DNA of 64,000 bases from Nitzschia sp. DOCU1 (Eukaryota; Bacillariophyta; Bacillariophyceae; Bacillariales; Bacillariaceae), in the NCBI GenBank assembly GCA_951394045.1, contig OX595985.1:5642001-5706000 (forward strand), given 5' to 3'. The position numbers were made by a program, and so were the translations under genes. This document shows, one piece after another, positions 20,779-30,399 of the stretch (its first letter is position 1; each line of letters opens with the position of its first letter). The notes beneath the pieces were generated by a model that was given only the letters and a program-made list of their open reading frames with translations, had not been told where the DNA came from and did not search any database.

Positions 20779-23700
20779 ATGAACGAGATGATGACAGCGG
20801 CTACTACTTCAACAAGATGCATCATCAACCCTTACCTGAGGCCACCACGGCTTCCTCTTTCACAAAATGGTGTTGCTGCAGCTACTACTGCTATCGACAA
20901 CACTGTAGTAACTGCGGCAGCGACAATGGGCATCCAATCGCAGAAACGAATCGGTGCGAATGCCAAGGCAAGGAAAAAAGCATCACGGTTCAAAGCAAAA
21001 CACGGGCGGCAATACGCAATTGATGGTGGATTGGCCTTTGATCCAGTTCTCCACTGCATCATTTGTAAGACGAAGGCGTTCAATGCACGCCTTGATTCCA
21101 AGCCAAAACTACGTATCCCAAAGCGGCCGCACCACAGGCTGTGTTCAAAGAATCGCAGGACGAAGGGACTTTCGGAGCAAACTGTGTTTGTGGAACGAGA
21201 AGCAGCCCGCAATCTACAGCTAAATTGTGCTGCCGTCGCCAGTACCAGTACAGGTAGTAATCGCACTACTAGTGGATTCTGTGGCTTCTTTGCAAAAAGA
21301 GAAACAGGGCGAAAGATGGTTCATTCTTCACCATTGCGTATGGCAAAGAGTCTTGCAAATCCCACAAATCTTCGCCGCGAAGTCGATTCTAGGATTAGTA
21401 AATTCAAGAAGGGCGAAGAATATCAGTGGCTTAGTGCTAAGAAATACCCACCAGCAGTTGGGCTGCTTGCCGACTACATTTGCTCCGTCATCGAGCACAA
21501 GAAGCCGGCAGACACTAGCATTCCTGTCCCTGAGACAATCAAGGCACTTGAAGCGATGGAGACCTATCGCCACTTCTTCCAACCTGGTTCGTTGGAATTC
21601 AAATTTCCAAAAGAAGTCAACGAGCAGAATGACGACCCCAGCCCTTACTACCATGCTCTTGAAGGCACTTCCATCTTGCACATCGACTGGAAGGTTGCCT
21701 ATCCCTCTGCTAAACTATTGTGCTACAACTGCAAGCTTGCAAGTGGTGCAAATACTTTTCTAGTTCATGACAGGACGAACTTTTCAAAAAATCAGACGCT
21801 CTTCCCGGTGTTTACTACTGGACGCCCAATGTGGTGCATCGTCATGAGGTACCGGTGCAATGCATGCAAGACATGCTACTCTGCAAATGATGGCCGTCTC
21901 CTATCCCTCCTGGATCCTGATGTGGCAGCAGCATACCCTGTCAGTCCGATATATGCGTCCCCAATTGCACACCAGTTCCAGTTTAATGAAGAGTTGACCG
22001 ACCATTTGGAAGCCCTCATGAAGACTTACGCCAATGGGAAAATGGTGAGTGAAACGATGTACACCAATATGGGAAAGACATTCACAAGAGTGGCACGCAC
22101 ATACTTTGCAAGGTCACCAAAAATCCCTTTCATTTCATACGAGGAATTCCATGGCTCAATGGTGCCCCCGGCTGGCACTGCCATTCGACAATACTATGAA
22201 GCAGCCCAACGAAGTCCCCTGACACCGTATGGATACTCCCATTATGATCGTTTCAAACGGGAGCTGCAGAGTGTGACGTTGAAAAAAGGAGATAAGGTGG
22301 CGTTTGACCACACGTTCGCCACAGTGAAAAACTTCAATGTGCCGGGTGGAAAGGCTCTGTTCACGGCGTGCAAGGGGTCGACAAAAGAGATTGTGACTTT
22401 AGCTATTGTTCCATCGACAGGAGCAAACGAGATTTCCCACCTCATGCTCGAAAGCTGCCAGAAACGAGCAGAGTTCTCACCAAGCGAAGTATATACCGAC
22501 ACTTGCCCTCACAATGATGCATTCTGGAGGCGGATATTTGGTGACATCGACTTCAAGCTCGGACTTTATCACTTTCTCCATCGGATAATTGACACTCTTG
22601 ATTCTAAAAGCGGCGTATACTGGAAGTGTCTTGTTGCCCTGAAGAATGCCGTATATTCGTATGAATACAAGGACGAGGCTGGGTTGCTCCATGCTCTCAA
22701 GAGTGGATTATTTTCAAAGGACAATCACAAATACACCGATGATGAAGTTCGTGACCTCCGGCACTCAAAGCGATGGAAAGAGCGATGCGGTGAATATCTG
22801 CGAAAAAACATTTTGCCCGGTGCAGTCATCACAGCCCGCCTCACAAGTTGGATTGTTGAGTTTAAAAATGATTGCGACGAACTTGGCCGACCAGTCTTCA
22901 CCAAAAATACAGAAAAGGTGGCACATGAACAGCTTAACAAGGCTAGATTTGTTGGCGATACTCCAGGCGAGACATACTATGATGAGATTCCAGCTGGACC
23001 TCGCAGCTCCCACCAACTCTCAAAGTGGCGATCCCATAGACCTGAGACAGCGCTTGAAAAGTGGCATGAACTTGCAGCACACTACGCCAATACCGGTATG
23101 AACAGAGGGCTTGCTGATGTTCTTACTCTTGGAGGAACTTGTGAACACAACGTCAAGCAGCGTTGGAAGTATGAAGTTAACCAGCAGCGTCTCAAAGGAA
23201 ATTGGCCAAGCGGACCAGCTGGATTTGCTGATTTGCCCCGCTACTATGATCACACCATGCTTCATCACTTGAACGAGCTTGCAAGAAAGTGTGGATTTAG
23301 CCTGATGTTTGGCAATGTCCGAATTCCAAAAGAAGACAATGGTGAAGTTTTTTTGTCCGAGTATTTTGAGGCACAAGCCAGGCGAAATGCCACAGTCGGT
23401 CAAGATCCAGCTACCAAGTTGTGCAAGTGCTCGGCTTGCGCTTCGTTCGTTGCATCTCGTTGCTTGGCCCCGCAGGAAAAAGAAGCACTGGTTGGTTGTT
23501 GCTTGGCCCTGCAGGAAAAAGAAGCACCGGTTGCACAACAAGCACTGCCACCCTCCCCTCCCATTGAGCAAATTCACCCCGCTCCCACCCAGCAGCAAAT
23601 TCCACTGGCACAAGCCGTAGTAGTGCCATGCCCATCATGGCTCGTTCATTACCCACCGATGGGGATGATGACACATTGGCGACCGAGGCCGGACAATTGT

Positions 23701-23829
23701 TGTTACAAAGTTGGTCCTCGTTATTTTTGTTCCACATATTCCGTATATCTGCAACGAAAGGAAGATGGGGCAGTTGTTCGTGGCAAGCCGCCGCATGACA
23801 ACAACTGCCCTGTCCGATGCAAAGTTTGA
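20779..23829 (+). CDS. Putative DDE-type transposase with zinc-ribbon-like region
   Basis: 1016 residues, intact, first ATG used. The N-terminal 130 residues are Ala/Thr- then Lys/Arg-rich and include C-x-x-C (C-I-I-C-K-T-K). A four-Cys region (C-Y-N-C near residue 315; C-N-A-C-K-T-C near 358) suggests zinc binding. The core reads V-A-F-D-H-T-F-A (about 507), V-Y-T-D-T-C-P-H-N-D (about 572) and L-G-L-Y-H-F-L-H-R (about 594), an arrangement like the Asp-Asp and following helix of RNase H-fold transposases. The third acid cannot be fixed by eye. The tail repeats L-A-x-Q-E-K-E-A twice and ends in a Cys-rich segment. It is the only gene in its insertion, so a transposition role is a reasonable inference. 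I do not recognise a named family. Confidence 0.6.
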   Translation: MNEMMTAATTSTRCIINPYLRPPRLPLSQNGVAAATTAIDNTVVTAAATMGIQSQKRIGANAKARKKASRFKAKHGRQYAIDGGLAFDPVLHCIICKTKAFNARLDSKPKLRIPKRPHHRLCSKNRRTKGLSEQTVFVEREAARNLQLNCAAVASTSTGSNRTTSGFCGFFAKRETGRKMVHSSPLRMAKSLANPTNLRREVDSRISKFKKGEEYQWLSAKKYPPAVGLLADYICSVIEHKKPADTSIPVPETIKALEAMETYRHFFQPGSLEFKFPKEVNEQNDDPSPYYHALEGTSILHIDWKVAYPSAKLLCYNCKLASGANTFLVHDRTNFSKNQTLFPVFTTGRPMWCIVMRYRCNACKTCYSANDGRLLSLLDPDVAAAYPVSPIYASPIAHQFQFNEELTDHLEALMKTYANGKMVSETMYTNMGKTFTRVARTYFARSPKIPFISYEEFHGSMVPPAGTAIRQYYEAAQRSPLTPYGYSHYDRFKRELQSVTLKKGDKVAFDHTFATVKNFNVPGGKALFTACKGSTKEIVTLAIVPSTGANEISHLMLESCQKRAEFSPSEVYTDTCPHNDAFWRRIFGDIDFKLGLYHFLHRIIDTLDSKSGVYWKCLVALKNAVYSYEYKDEAGLLHALKSGLFSKDNHKYTDDEVRDLRHSKRWKERCGEYLRKNILPGAVITARLTSWIVEFKNDCDELGRPVFTKNTEKVAHEQLNKARFVGDTPGETYYDEIPAGPRSSHQLSKWRSHRPETALEKWHELAAHYANTGMNRGLADVLTLGGTCEHNVKQRWKYEVNQQRLKGNWPSGPAGFADLPRYYDHTMLHHLNELARKCGFSLMFGNVRIPKEDNGEVFLSEYFEAQARRNATVGQDPATKLCKCSACASFVASRCLAPQEKEALVGCCLALQEKEAPVAQQALPPSPPIEQIHPAPTQQQIPLAQAVVVPCPSWLVHYPPMGMMTHWRPRPDNCCYKVGPRYFCSTYSVYLQRKEDGAVVRGKPPHDNNCPVRCKV
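23458..23530 (+). repeat. Tandem duplication within transposase tail
   Basis: Two copies of about 36 bp (tgcttggcccygcaggaaaa plus agaagcac) in frame, giving two L-A-x-Q-E-K-E-A blocks. Confidence 0.7.
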
Positions 23830-24265
23830 TAGTCCATATTTAAAGTATCTACATAGCTTGAATAATCTATTACCCTTAGTAAGACTCGCTTGCCGATCGC
23901 AAGACTCATCGTCGTTTGCCAATTCTGCATTTTGTCGACGGAGGTGCGCCGACGTATGATGTTTTCAAAATCCTGCGCGCCCTTTTTCGTTGCCGCCAGG
24001 CGTCGCTGTAAAGACAGTCTTATTGAAAGAAATAATTATCGACGTTCTGATTTGCTTAGAAGTTTTCCCCTGTCGCGCCCCCATCCTACATTAAAGTCTA
24101 TATATATGAGAATGTCGTAGGCCGGGTCCATTCGGAGTATGCATGCCGTGACCATGTGTTCTTCGCGGGGAATCCGGTGTGGGGAATCCTTGCGTCTCCC
24201 TTCTTTTTTTTCCTTTTCCCTTTCTTTTTTTCCCCTCCGCTTCCGCCCTTTCCCCCCCCATTATC
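23830..24265. other. Non-coding right end of the 3.7-kb insertion
   Basis: No ORF of note. Contains a strong polypyrimidine tract (about 24195-24237) and a C-run before the target duplication. Confidence 0.45.
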
Positions 24266-24273
24266 TCTCTTAG

Positions 24274-24285
24274 TGAGTTAGTGCA
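24274..24285 (+). repeat. gypsy1 3' LTR, displaced last 12 bases
   Basis: tgagttagtgca matches the end of the 5' LTR (tgagttcgtgca) with one change, is preceded by a second copy of tctcttag and followed by the gypsy1 target duplication atgta. Confidence 0.7.
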
Positions 24286-24290
24286 ATGTA

Positions 24291-24744
24291 AAGGTATTAT
24301 GACTTTTAAACGGGACTGCATATTCCCAACGGGTTTCTATATCGCAAAAACTCCGATAGGGACAGGAGCAATTATAAGCCATGTCACCATTGTGGTTCAT
24401 TCGGTGAAATTCCTATTGTGGTTTGATCGCGACTCAACTGATTCTGCTTATAAGCCAAATCGTCAGCATATTTAGGCCCTACTTCAGTATTCCTGTCAGC
24501 AAAAAGTGTGAACGGAGAACTCAAAAGAATGCTCAGAAACCGAATGATAATAATAATAAACGATACGATGTTCCTTAATTAACGATATGCGACAGTCGCC
24601 AAAAAAGCTTCCGCGACTCAACGCATCCGCCGATACCAGGCCCATGGCCTAAAAGGGCATATGTAGGGCATATATATCGATCACATAGAAGCGAGTGCTT
24701 TGAATTCCGCGTTATTCCAACCGCCTTGATAACTATCGCTAAAA
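24291..24744. other. Intergenic, no gene seen
   Basis: Host flank to the right of gypsy1 and upstream of the GT25 gene. No repeat or RNA gene recognised. Confidence 0.4.
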
Positions 24745-24843
24745 CAACTTCCCCTCAACTTCCCCTCAACTTCCCCACGTCGACAACTTCCCCTCAACTT
24801 CCCCTCAACTTCCCCTCAACTTCCCCTCAACTTCCCCACGTCG
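24745..24843. repeat. 11-bp minisatellite, acttcccctca units
   Basis: About eight copies of acttcccctca in two blocks separated by acttccccacgtcgaca. It lies about 125 bp upstream of the GT25 start, and the same repeat recurs at 27217-27300. Confidence 0.85.
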
Positions 24844-24968
24844 TCTACCGTGCGCGCCAAAGGGATGACCGTGCGCGCCAAAGCCAGCCAGTCCGACATC
24901 CACCAACAGACCGAGTCGGCCGACCAAGGTCACATCTCAATCGTGTGGTTCGAGAAACAACGACGGAC

Positions 24969-25961
24969 ATGTCGTTGCCACTCACGACTGCTTTTGAGTT
25001 GGAGCAGAAGGCTCGCTGCAACAAGTGCAATGGGGTTAAACGTCTCTGGCGATATATCCAGACTCTCTCTGTAGTCGGCAAGGTGGTGCTATGTGTTTCG
25101 ATTGCCCTGTTTGTATGGTGGTTTGTCCGCCAACTGTTGTATTGGATTCCACGCATCGAAAAACCTTTCGAACCATATCCCTACTGGCGGGCACTCATCT
25201 TCAATCCACTACGATATGCGCATGCCAAGTACTTTGATTCCGTCCACCCCAAATCCATCCGAAAATTTGTTTTGACAAGCGAGAAGGCCTTTGTGATCAA
25301 CCTGGAACGTTCGACGCAGCGATTGCAACGATTTCGTACTGTGAATCGAGACGAGGCTGGTGAGATTGAAATTCAACGATTCCCGGCGCATGAATGGAGT
25401 AATGACCCCATGTCGGAAAAGGGCAAGCTCCAAAAGTATTGGATGGATCAATATCCATTTTAGCAGTTTCTGCATCCAAAGGGAGCTTTGGTGATGTCGG
25501 CCGTTCCCTGTCTCATTTGCAATTGTGGAAAGAAAAGTTGCTGGACGGAAAACAAGATTATCTCTTTGTTTTTGAAGACGATGTTAGACTCTTGGAGCCC
25601 CTTCTTCGGCGCTCTGCTACTACTGGCGACGGCATTAGCAACCATCCAGTCATTGAGGCTCCCGACGTCGTGGCAGACATGGTATTTCTAGCACCTTTTG
25701 CTTTCAAGCGCGTGAACGTGAGCTGGAGTTATGAACGAGCCGTCAGACTCTTGGGTGGTTTTGGAAACTATGGGCTACATTATAACTAAGGAGGGCGCTG
25801 AAAAGATGATGCAGTACATACAGACTAGTCGCCAGCCTCTTGACATTTTGCTGTTTGCGACCGCGTCCATGCGAATATTTTTGCCCGTGTCCAAGCAATG
25901 GCCGGCTGTTTCGCACGATCGAGCACCATCGGCCCGACTAGGACTCAACCAAAAGGGGTAG
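24969..25961 (+). pseudogene. GT25-type glycosyltransferase, two frameshifts
   Basis: ATG at 24969 gives a type II membrane protein: a short Cys-containing tail, a transmembrane segment at about residues 34-58, then A-F-V-I-N-L-E-R-S-T-Q-R (start of the GT25 fold), L-S-H-L-Q-L-W (conserved SH block) and Y-L-F-V-F-E-D-D-V (donor/metal ED-D). After a break come G-Y-I-I-T-K-E-G-A-E-K-M and P-L-D-I, the usual C-terminal block. GT25 enzymes transfer sugars in the Golgi (e.g. collagen Gal-transferase) or in LPS synthesis. Frame is lost at a T-run at about 25458-25461 (one base short) and again at about 25765 (one extra base). Two small indels in an otherwise well-kept domain mean either a young pseudogene or assembly errors. 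Confidence 0.78.
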
Positions 25962-26006
25962 TTCTGCAAACTATGACATACACACGTGAAGTAGCAAACT
26001 GAAAGG

Positions 26007-26886
26007 CTAGCTGGGATGCAACTTGTTTACTTTGCTGTCAGTGGCGGCAGCTTTGGAGGGGCGCTTACAGCTTTCCAAGACGGTTTTGCGTCGGACGAAA
26101 CACTCAAAGATACTTTCTTCGTTGAAATCATCAGAAAAATCCTTGGCGAAGCGAGAGCAGTCAAAATAATGGTCCCGTGCGGCAACTTGCAGCAAACAAT
26201 CCGTTGCGTCCACAAAAGGCCATCTCAAAAGCACATTCCAGGATGCCACCCAATGGAAAAGGGCTACAAAGTAGGTCACCACCCACACAGGAATGTCGAT
26301 AGAATGAATGCCATAGGCTTTTCGAAATTCTTGCAAGTAGTAGCCGTATGCCACGGGTTGTTGCAGCAAGAGAGGGCGTGTGTAGTAGTAAATCGTCTGA
26401 ATGTCGCCCCCCTTTTCCGCACGGCCCAAAATGGAGTCCATGGCTCGCGAAACGTTGGCACTCGAGTTACAATCAATCATCAAGGGAAGATAGCATCCGA
26501 CTCGGCATTGTAGGTATAATGCACTGCACTGAATGCAACTGGTTTCGTCCGAAAAGATGGCGCTCAATCGCAAGTTACAACAAGGGACACTGTATCGATT
26601 ACAAATTCGTGTAATTTCGTGTTCCGAACGTTGTTTGAATAAGTCATATGGCGCCTTGTATTGCGACAAATCATCAGGCAATGGATGATTCTCATTCCAA
26701 AAGACTTGGGCTCGCAAGTGACCGGCCGCAGCGACTGACGACACATGGGCGGCGTGGATTCAATCCTGCAAAGACAAGATTTTTCGGACCAAACTGATTA
26801 ACATACGTCCGTGCAAGGCTGGACGTTCCTCCCAGCCACAATGTCACTCCTTTCCGTTTGGTATGAAGAGTAGCATTTCTCGTCAT
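26007..26886 (-). pseudogene. 3-beta-HSD/epimerase-like SDR, internal gap
   Basis: N-terminal part from ATG 26886: V-T-L-W-L-G-G-T-S-S-L-A is a Rossmann nucleotide-binding loop, followed by a second strand L-V-F-A-G-L. Then the frame changes at about 26755 and the protein continues as H-V-S-S-V-A-A-A-G with Y-D-L-F-K (catalytic YxxxK) and a hydrophobic C-terminal region (V-V-T-Y-F-V-A-L-F). In extended SDRs of the sterol dehydrogenase or epimerase type, about 80-90 residues should separate these two parts; they are missing here. A hidden intron would not restore them. Likely a deleted copy. Confidence 0.6.
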
Positions 26887-26931
26887 TGGCAGATTTTGAG
26901 TTCCAATTTCTTCCTTCACAACATATAAAAG

Positions 26932-27655
26932 TTGTCAGGAAAGAGTACTGCTCTTCCTCGCATCGTCTTCTTTGAAATTTGCAAAAGACCATCAACAGAG
27001 GGAAACGCCTCGGCGACACTGCAACTCGGGAGACGAGAGGCGATCCCATCTCAAAGATCGGTCGTCTCGGTGGTTGGATGGTCTTTCATGTGGCAGCACT
27101 CTATGACCAGTGATCCAAAGTTTGAATGTGAATGTCCAAAACGTTTTCAAAACGTCTTCGACAGGGCTGGCTTGGCGGTTGAATCGGCCGGCGTGATTTT
27201 CGGTCGACCTTGCGCACTTCCCCTCAACTTCCCCTCAACTTCCCCTCAGCTTCCCCTCAGCTTCCCCTCAGCTTCCCCTCGTCGACAACTTCCCCAAGAC
27301 TTCCCCAGATCATCGCCGAAATGGTTAGCTCGTTTTCGGGATACCGTTCGCGCGGTATCGAAGTTCCTCGGTGTACACACAGAACTCAGTATAACGTCAC
27401 TAGGGCATGGGCCAGTACGAGTCCAGTTCCCGCAACGAAAAATTTTGGTGAATCGTGCCCATATCATTTGGAATCTTTTTTGGCATGTGATTGACGAATT
27501 TGGTGAGCGATCAGGAATAACGGTCCTGTTGAAACAATGATTGACCTTTTGGGGCAAAGAGAAGCAAGTCATTTTTTCTTTGCAAGTAAGTGGCGATGCC
27601 CTTTTAATCCCTTACCACCTTGTTTCGCCATTTTCGGAATTGAAATTGATGCAAG
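26932..27655. other. Intergenic between SDR and tail-anchored gene
   Basis: A 202-codon plus-strand frame (26932-27540) crosses the minisatellite and shows no domain; I do not call it a gene. This is the likely divergent promoter region for the two neighbours. Confidence 0.4.
27217..27300. repeat. Second acttcccctca minisatellite array
   Basis: Units acttcccctca and gcttcccctca, then cgtcgacaacttcccc, the same spacer as in the array at 24745-24843. Confidence 0.85.
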
Positions 27656-29800
27656 ATGCCCAAGCCGATCAGCAGAGCCTACCAACGTTTTCAGGCAGCC
27701 GTGTCTGCAAAGCCAGAACAAGGGACGTACGATATGAACGACGAAGAATACACTGACAACAGCAACGTTGATGAAGCTGTCGCATCAGAAAGCTGTTCTG
27801 CCGACTTAGCTTCCGTATGGACGGGAGACGACAACGCCTATTCTGACGAAGGCTGCCAAAATCACAAGTCAACTGCGAATAAAAAAGAGGAAGATGGAAA
27901 AAGCCTTAAAAGCCTTTCATTTTCCGATATAGTTCCACCTGAGAATGGGGAAGTATCTTGGAGTGACTCGGACGGATCCACGTACATATCCGAGTCACCA
28001 GGGCGTGTGGCGTCCGTGGCAAACGTTCAGTTAGGTCAAGACGTCAACTCCCTGGAGTCGCGAGGTGCACATACATGGGGGTCTGCAGCCAACCGAGGAG
28101 AAAATATGAAATTGGAAGACAAGTTTGAAGACTTGGACTTGACAGATAAGCCTTCTCGGCCGCGAAACAAGATAAAGAAATCAGCTAACAGCATGCCTCG
28201 ACCCCATGATACACCGCGAAAAAGGGTCACCATTGAGTCACATCCTGATCCAGACTTAAAAAAGAATACACAGGGAAATGCTATGATTTTGGAGCATGTC
28301 CAGTATTTTGACGACATTGAAGTCGCTTCCACTGATGACGGAATAAGTGAGGTTTGTTTCATTTCACAGGAAGCAACACATCCGATATTTGTCCGCCGTA
28401 TGGTTCCTTTAGAGATTCCGGTTCGAGAAAAGTCGGATGTAGATGTTTCAACCATCTCCTCCCAGAAGGCCGGGTCGATCATAGCGGAAGGAGACGCATG
28501 TTCTGAAAGAGCAGTCTATACGAAACGGGGCGCAGTCCCCCAACAGGCAAAAAGGAACAGAGTGAATTCAAGAGCACTGGAACATGTCAAGTACTTTGAC
28601 GACGTTGATGTTGCATCAAACAATAATGATATCAGCACAGTTGCGTATCGCTTGCCCGAGCAAGTTGCTGCTCCAGCATTCCAATTTCAACTAAAGAGAA
28701 ATGAACGGGGAGATGACGACTTTTCTTCAAACGTTTCCGAAAACCCCGTGGCCCAGGTGCACGTCCACACAAGAGTTGATTCGATGTCAACGCTGGGCTC
28801 TATATCAGCTACAAGCAACGCTGATGATAATCCATCTTTCTCTCTCGACTGCGATCGTAGCAGTGCCGCGGTTCGAGGCGACCCCGATGGTCGCATTCGA
28901 GGTGATGAACCGTCTGGTGCGAAGCCATTGGACTCCGAACATACATCGTCAGCACCGCAGTCTGTGGCAAGAAACGATATTACACCAGCGAATCCGTCAA
29001 GGCCCGATATCGATGTGGCGAGTCCCGCCTCATATGTGTCCCCCATCGAACCCGAGTCAGCGACCGATCGCCGAATCCGAGATTTGAAAGAAAAGATCCG
29101 CAAAATGCAAGTCACTTCGACTTTGGCTATGCTTTCTGAACAACAAAACCGATCGAAATCAACATTGTCAATTTCTTCCAAACTATCAAAATTGCCTACC
29201 ACATCTCAATCGCCAATTCAGGAAAAAAGGAAACTATGTCCAGATACAACTGAACTTTCCGAGGAATCAAATACATTACATATCCAACAGAGGGCTTCCA
29301 ATGCATGCGACAGAGATTCGGATCTAGCCCGTCGGCTGAAACAACAAGAAGTAGGTATTTTGGCCTCAGAAAGTGCAGGAACCCACTTTTCTCGTATCGA
29401 AGCGAAAGTTTCACGTGCCAAGAGAAGCAAGAGCTCTTTTGGCCAAGGGATGATCCCTTCAGAAGTCACTCCCGTTTTAGGTCAGTCGGACGATGTGTCT
29501 ACTATCCATTGCGACATAGAGTTGGGAATGGCTGATGATGGCTCCGGCGTGCGCAAGCAACAACACATTGAACATTACTGCTGGAACTGTTTCGTACAAA
29601 AATCCTCCGTTCTTGCAAAGAAGACAGATGGCTTCTTGCAGAGGTACGAATCATACTGCTACCTAAAGAGCGTTTTGTTGGGCTTGTGGAAAAAGCATAT
29701 GCAGGGCCGCTCCCCAACAGAACGAGCAATTATCGGGGTTATTCTGTTGTCAACGGTTTGTTTGTTCATACTTTTGATTTCAGTTGCTTCTTCCAAATAA
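27656..29800 (+). CDS. Tail-anchored protein of unknown function
   Basis: 714 residues, single exon; ATG 27656 is the first in frame (27734 is an alternative). Mostly polar, Ser/Asp-rich and probably disordered. Residues of about 212-228 and 308-324 form an internal repeat (E-H-V-Q-Y-F-D-D-I-E-V-A-S and E-H-V-K-Y-F-D-D-V-D-V-A-S). A short charged helix (R-R-I-R-D-L-K-E-K-I-R-K-M) sits near 480. The last 25 residues are a single hydrophobic segment (A-I-I-G-V-I-L-L-S-T-V) followed by S-S-K, typical of a C-terminal tail anchor, so most of the protein faces the cytosol. Three Cys and a W-N-C-F lie before the anchor. No enzyme motif seen; not recognised. Confidence 0.75.
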   Translation: MPKPISRAYQRFQAAVSAKPEQGTYDMNDEEYTDNSNVDEAVASESCSADLASVWTGDDNAYSDEGCQNHKSTANKKEEDGKSLKSLSFSDIVPPENGEVSWSDSDGSTYISESPGRVASVANVQLGQDVNSLESRGAHTWGSAANRGENMKLEDKFEDLDLTDKPSRPRNKIKKSANSMPRPHDTPRKRVTIESHPDPDLKKNTQGNAMILEHVQYFDDIEVASTDDGISEVCFISQEATHPIFVRRMVPLEIPVREKSDVDVSTISSQKAGSIIAEGDACSERAVYTKRGAVPQQAKRNRVNSRALEHVKYFDDVDVASNNNDISTVAYRLPEQVAAPAFQFQLKRNERGDDDFSSNVSENPVAQVHVHTRVDSMSTLGSISATSNADDNPSFSLDCDRSSAAVRGDPDGRIRGDEPSGAKPLDSEHTSSAPQSVARNDITPANPSRPDIDVASPASYVSPIEPESATDRRIRDLKEKIRKMQVTSTLAMLSEQQNRSKSTLSISSKLSKLPTTSQSPIQEKRKLCPDTTELSEESNTLHIQQRASNACDRDSDLARRLKQQEVGILASESAGTHFSRIEAKVSRAKRSKSSFGQGMIPSEVTPVLGQSDDVSTIHCDIELGMADDGSGVRKQQHIEHYCWNCFVQKSSVLAKKTDGFLQRYESYCYLKSVLLGLWKKHMQGRSPTERAIIGVILLSTVCLFILLISVASSK

Positions 29801-29935
29801 GAAAAAGGGGACGATTTTAGAAATACAGGTTGTTTAGGGCACACTTGCAACCAAAGAAGAAATTATTGTTTTCAATCTTGACAACAACTTGTTTGGATCC
29901 CTTCCAAAATACTAAACAACGAATTTCATCGACAA

Positions 29936-30090
29936 ATGTTTCGCGACCACTCATCTCTCATCTCTCGAACGCAACACTGTCAACCATGTTATGCAAATTT
30001 CGAGGGTGGATAACATGGGGATAAGGAAGTCAGTTCAGTCAATTTTCGCGACAACTCATCTCTCATCACTTGACCACAACACTTAAAGAT
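29936..30090. repeat. Direct repeat pair, about 50 bp
   Basis: tttcgcgaccactcatctct at about 29939 and tttcgcgacaactcatctct at about 30043, each followed by similar cgaac/ccacaacact text. Confidence 0.55.
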
Positions 30091-30399
30091 AGAGAGATCT
30101 TTCATGAAATATGTTAGTTTGGATAAAAAATCCTAGTCTTATGGTCATGTTAGTCTTGTTTCTTGCGCCTACCCTCCCAACAATAAGCAAAACACTTCTC
30201 GGCGAGAAAAAAATCAAAGAAGTCAATTTTACCACCATCACGACACAATCTGTTGCTATTTTACTTAGATCTATTTTTCCCCTTTCTAATTCTTTTGATG
30301 CTTGCCAAAGCGACGATTATTTGTTGAACATGCGACAACAAATATGTTGAGAAGTCAGTAAGACTTTTAGTTCAATCTTCATTATTCAGAAGCGCTACA

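Larger units (their letters stand above)
20547..24265 (+). mobile_element. 3.7-kb insertion with DDE-like transposase, 8-bp target duplication
   Basis: Lies within the gypsy1 3' LTR. tctcttag occurs at 20539-20546 and 24266-24273, consistent with an 8-bp target duplication. The ends start ggatgtaaagt and finish ccccccccattatc; I see no terminal inverted repeat between them. It carries one long gene (20779-23829). 8-bp duplications occur in hAT, some MULE and other superfamilies, but lack of a TIR leaves it unassigned. A pyrimidine-only run lies at about 24195-24237. Confidence 0.65.
15186..24285 (+). mobile_element. gypsy1: Ty3/Gypsy LTR retrotransposon, interrupted in its 3' LTR
   Basis: 5' LTR 15186-15451, one gag-pol ORF 15544-20172, 3' LTR 20291-20546 continued at 24274-24285 beyond a 3.7-kb insertion. 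Target duplication ATGTA at 15181-15185 and 24286-24290. LTRs begin TGCAGTGG and end GTGCA. They differ by one substitution in the main block (cgaatccc/cgcatccc), a 2-bp T insertion, and one change in the last 12 bases, so insertion was recent. A candidate primer-binding site (tgatcagagc) starts 2-3 nt after the 5' LTR, and a purine-rich ggaaaggcagga precedes the 3' LTR. Confidence 0.9.

Noticed and set aside
26932..27540. 202-codon plus ORF between the SDR and the tail-anchored gene
   Set aside because: It crosses a minisatellite, has no domain and its start overlaps the SDR upstream region.
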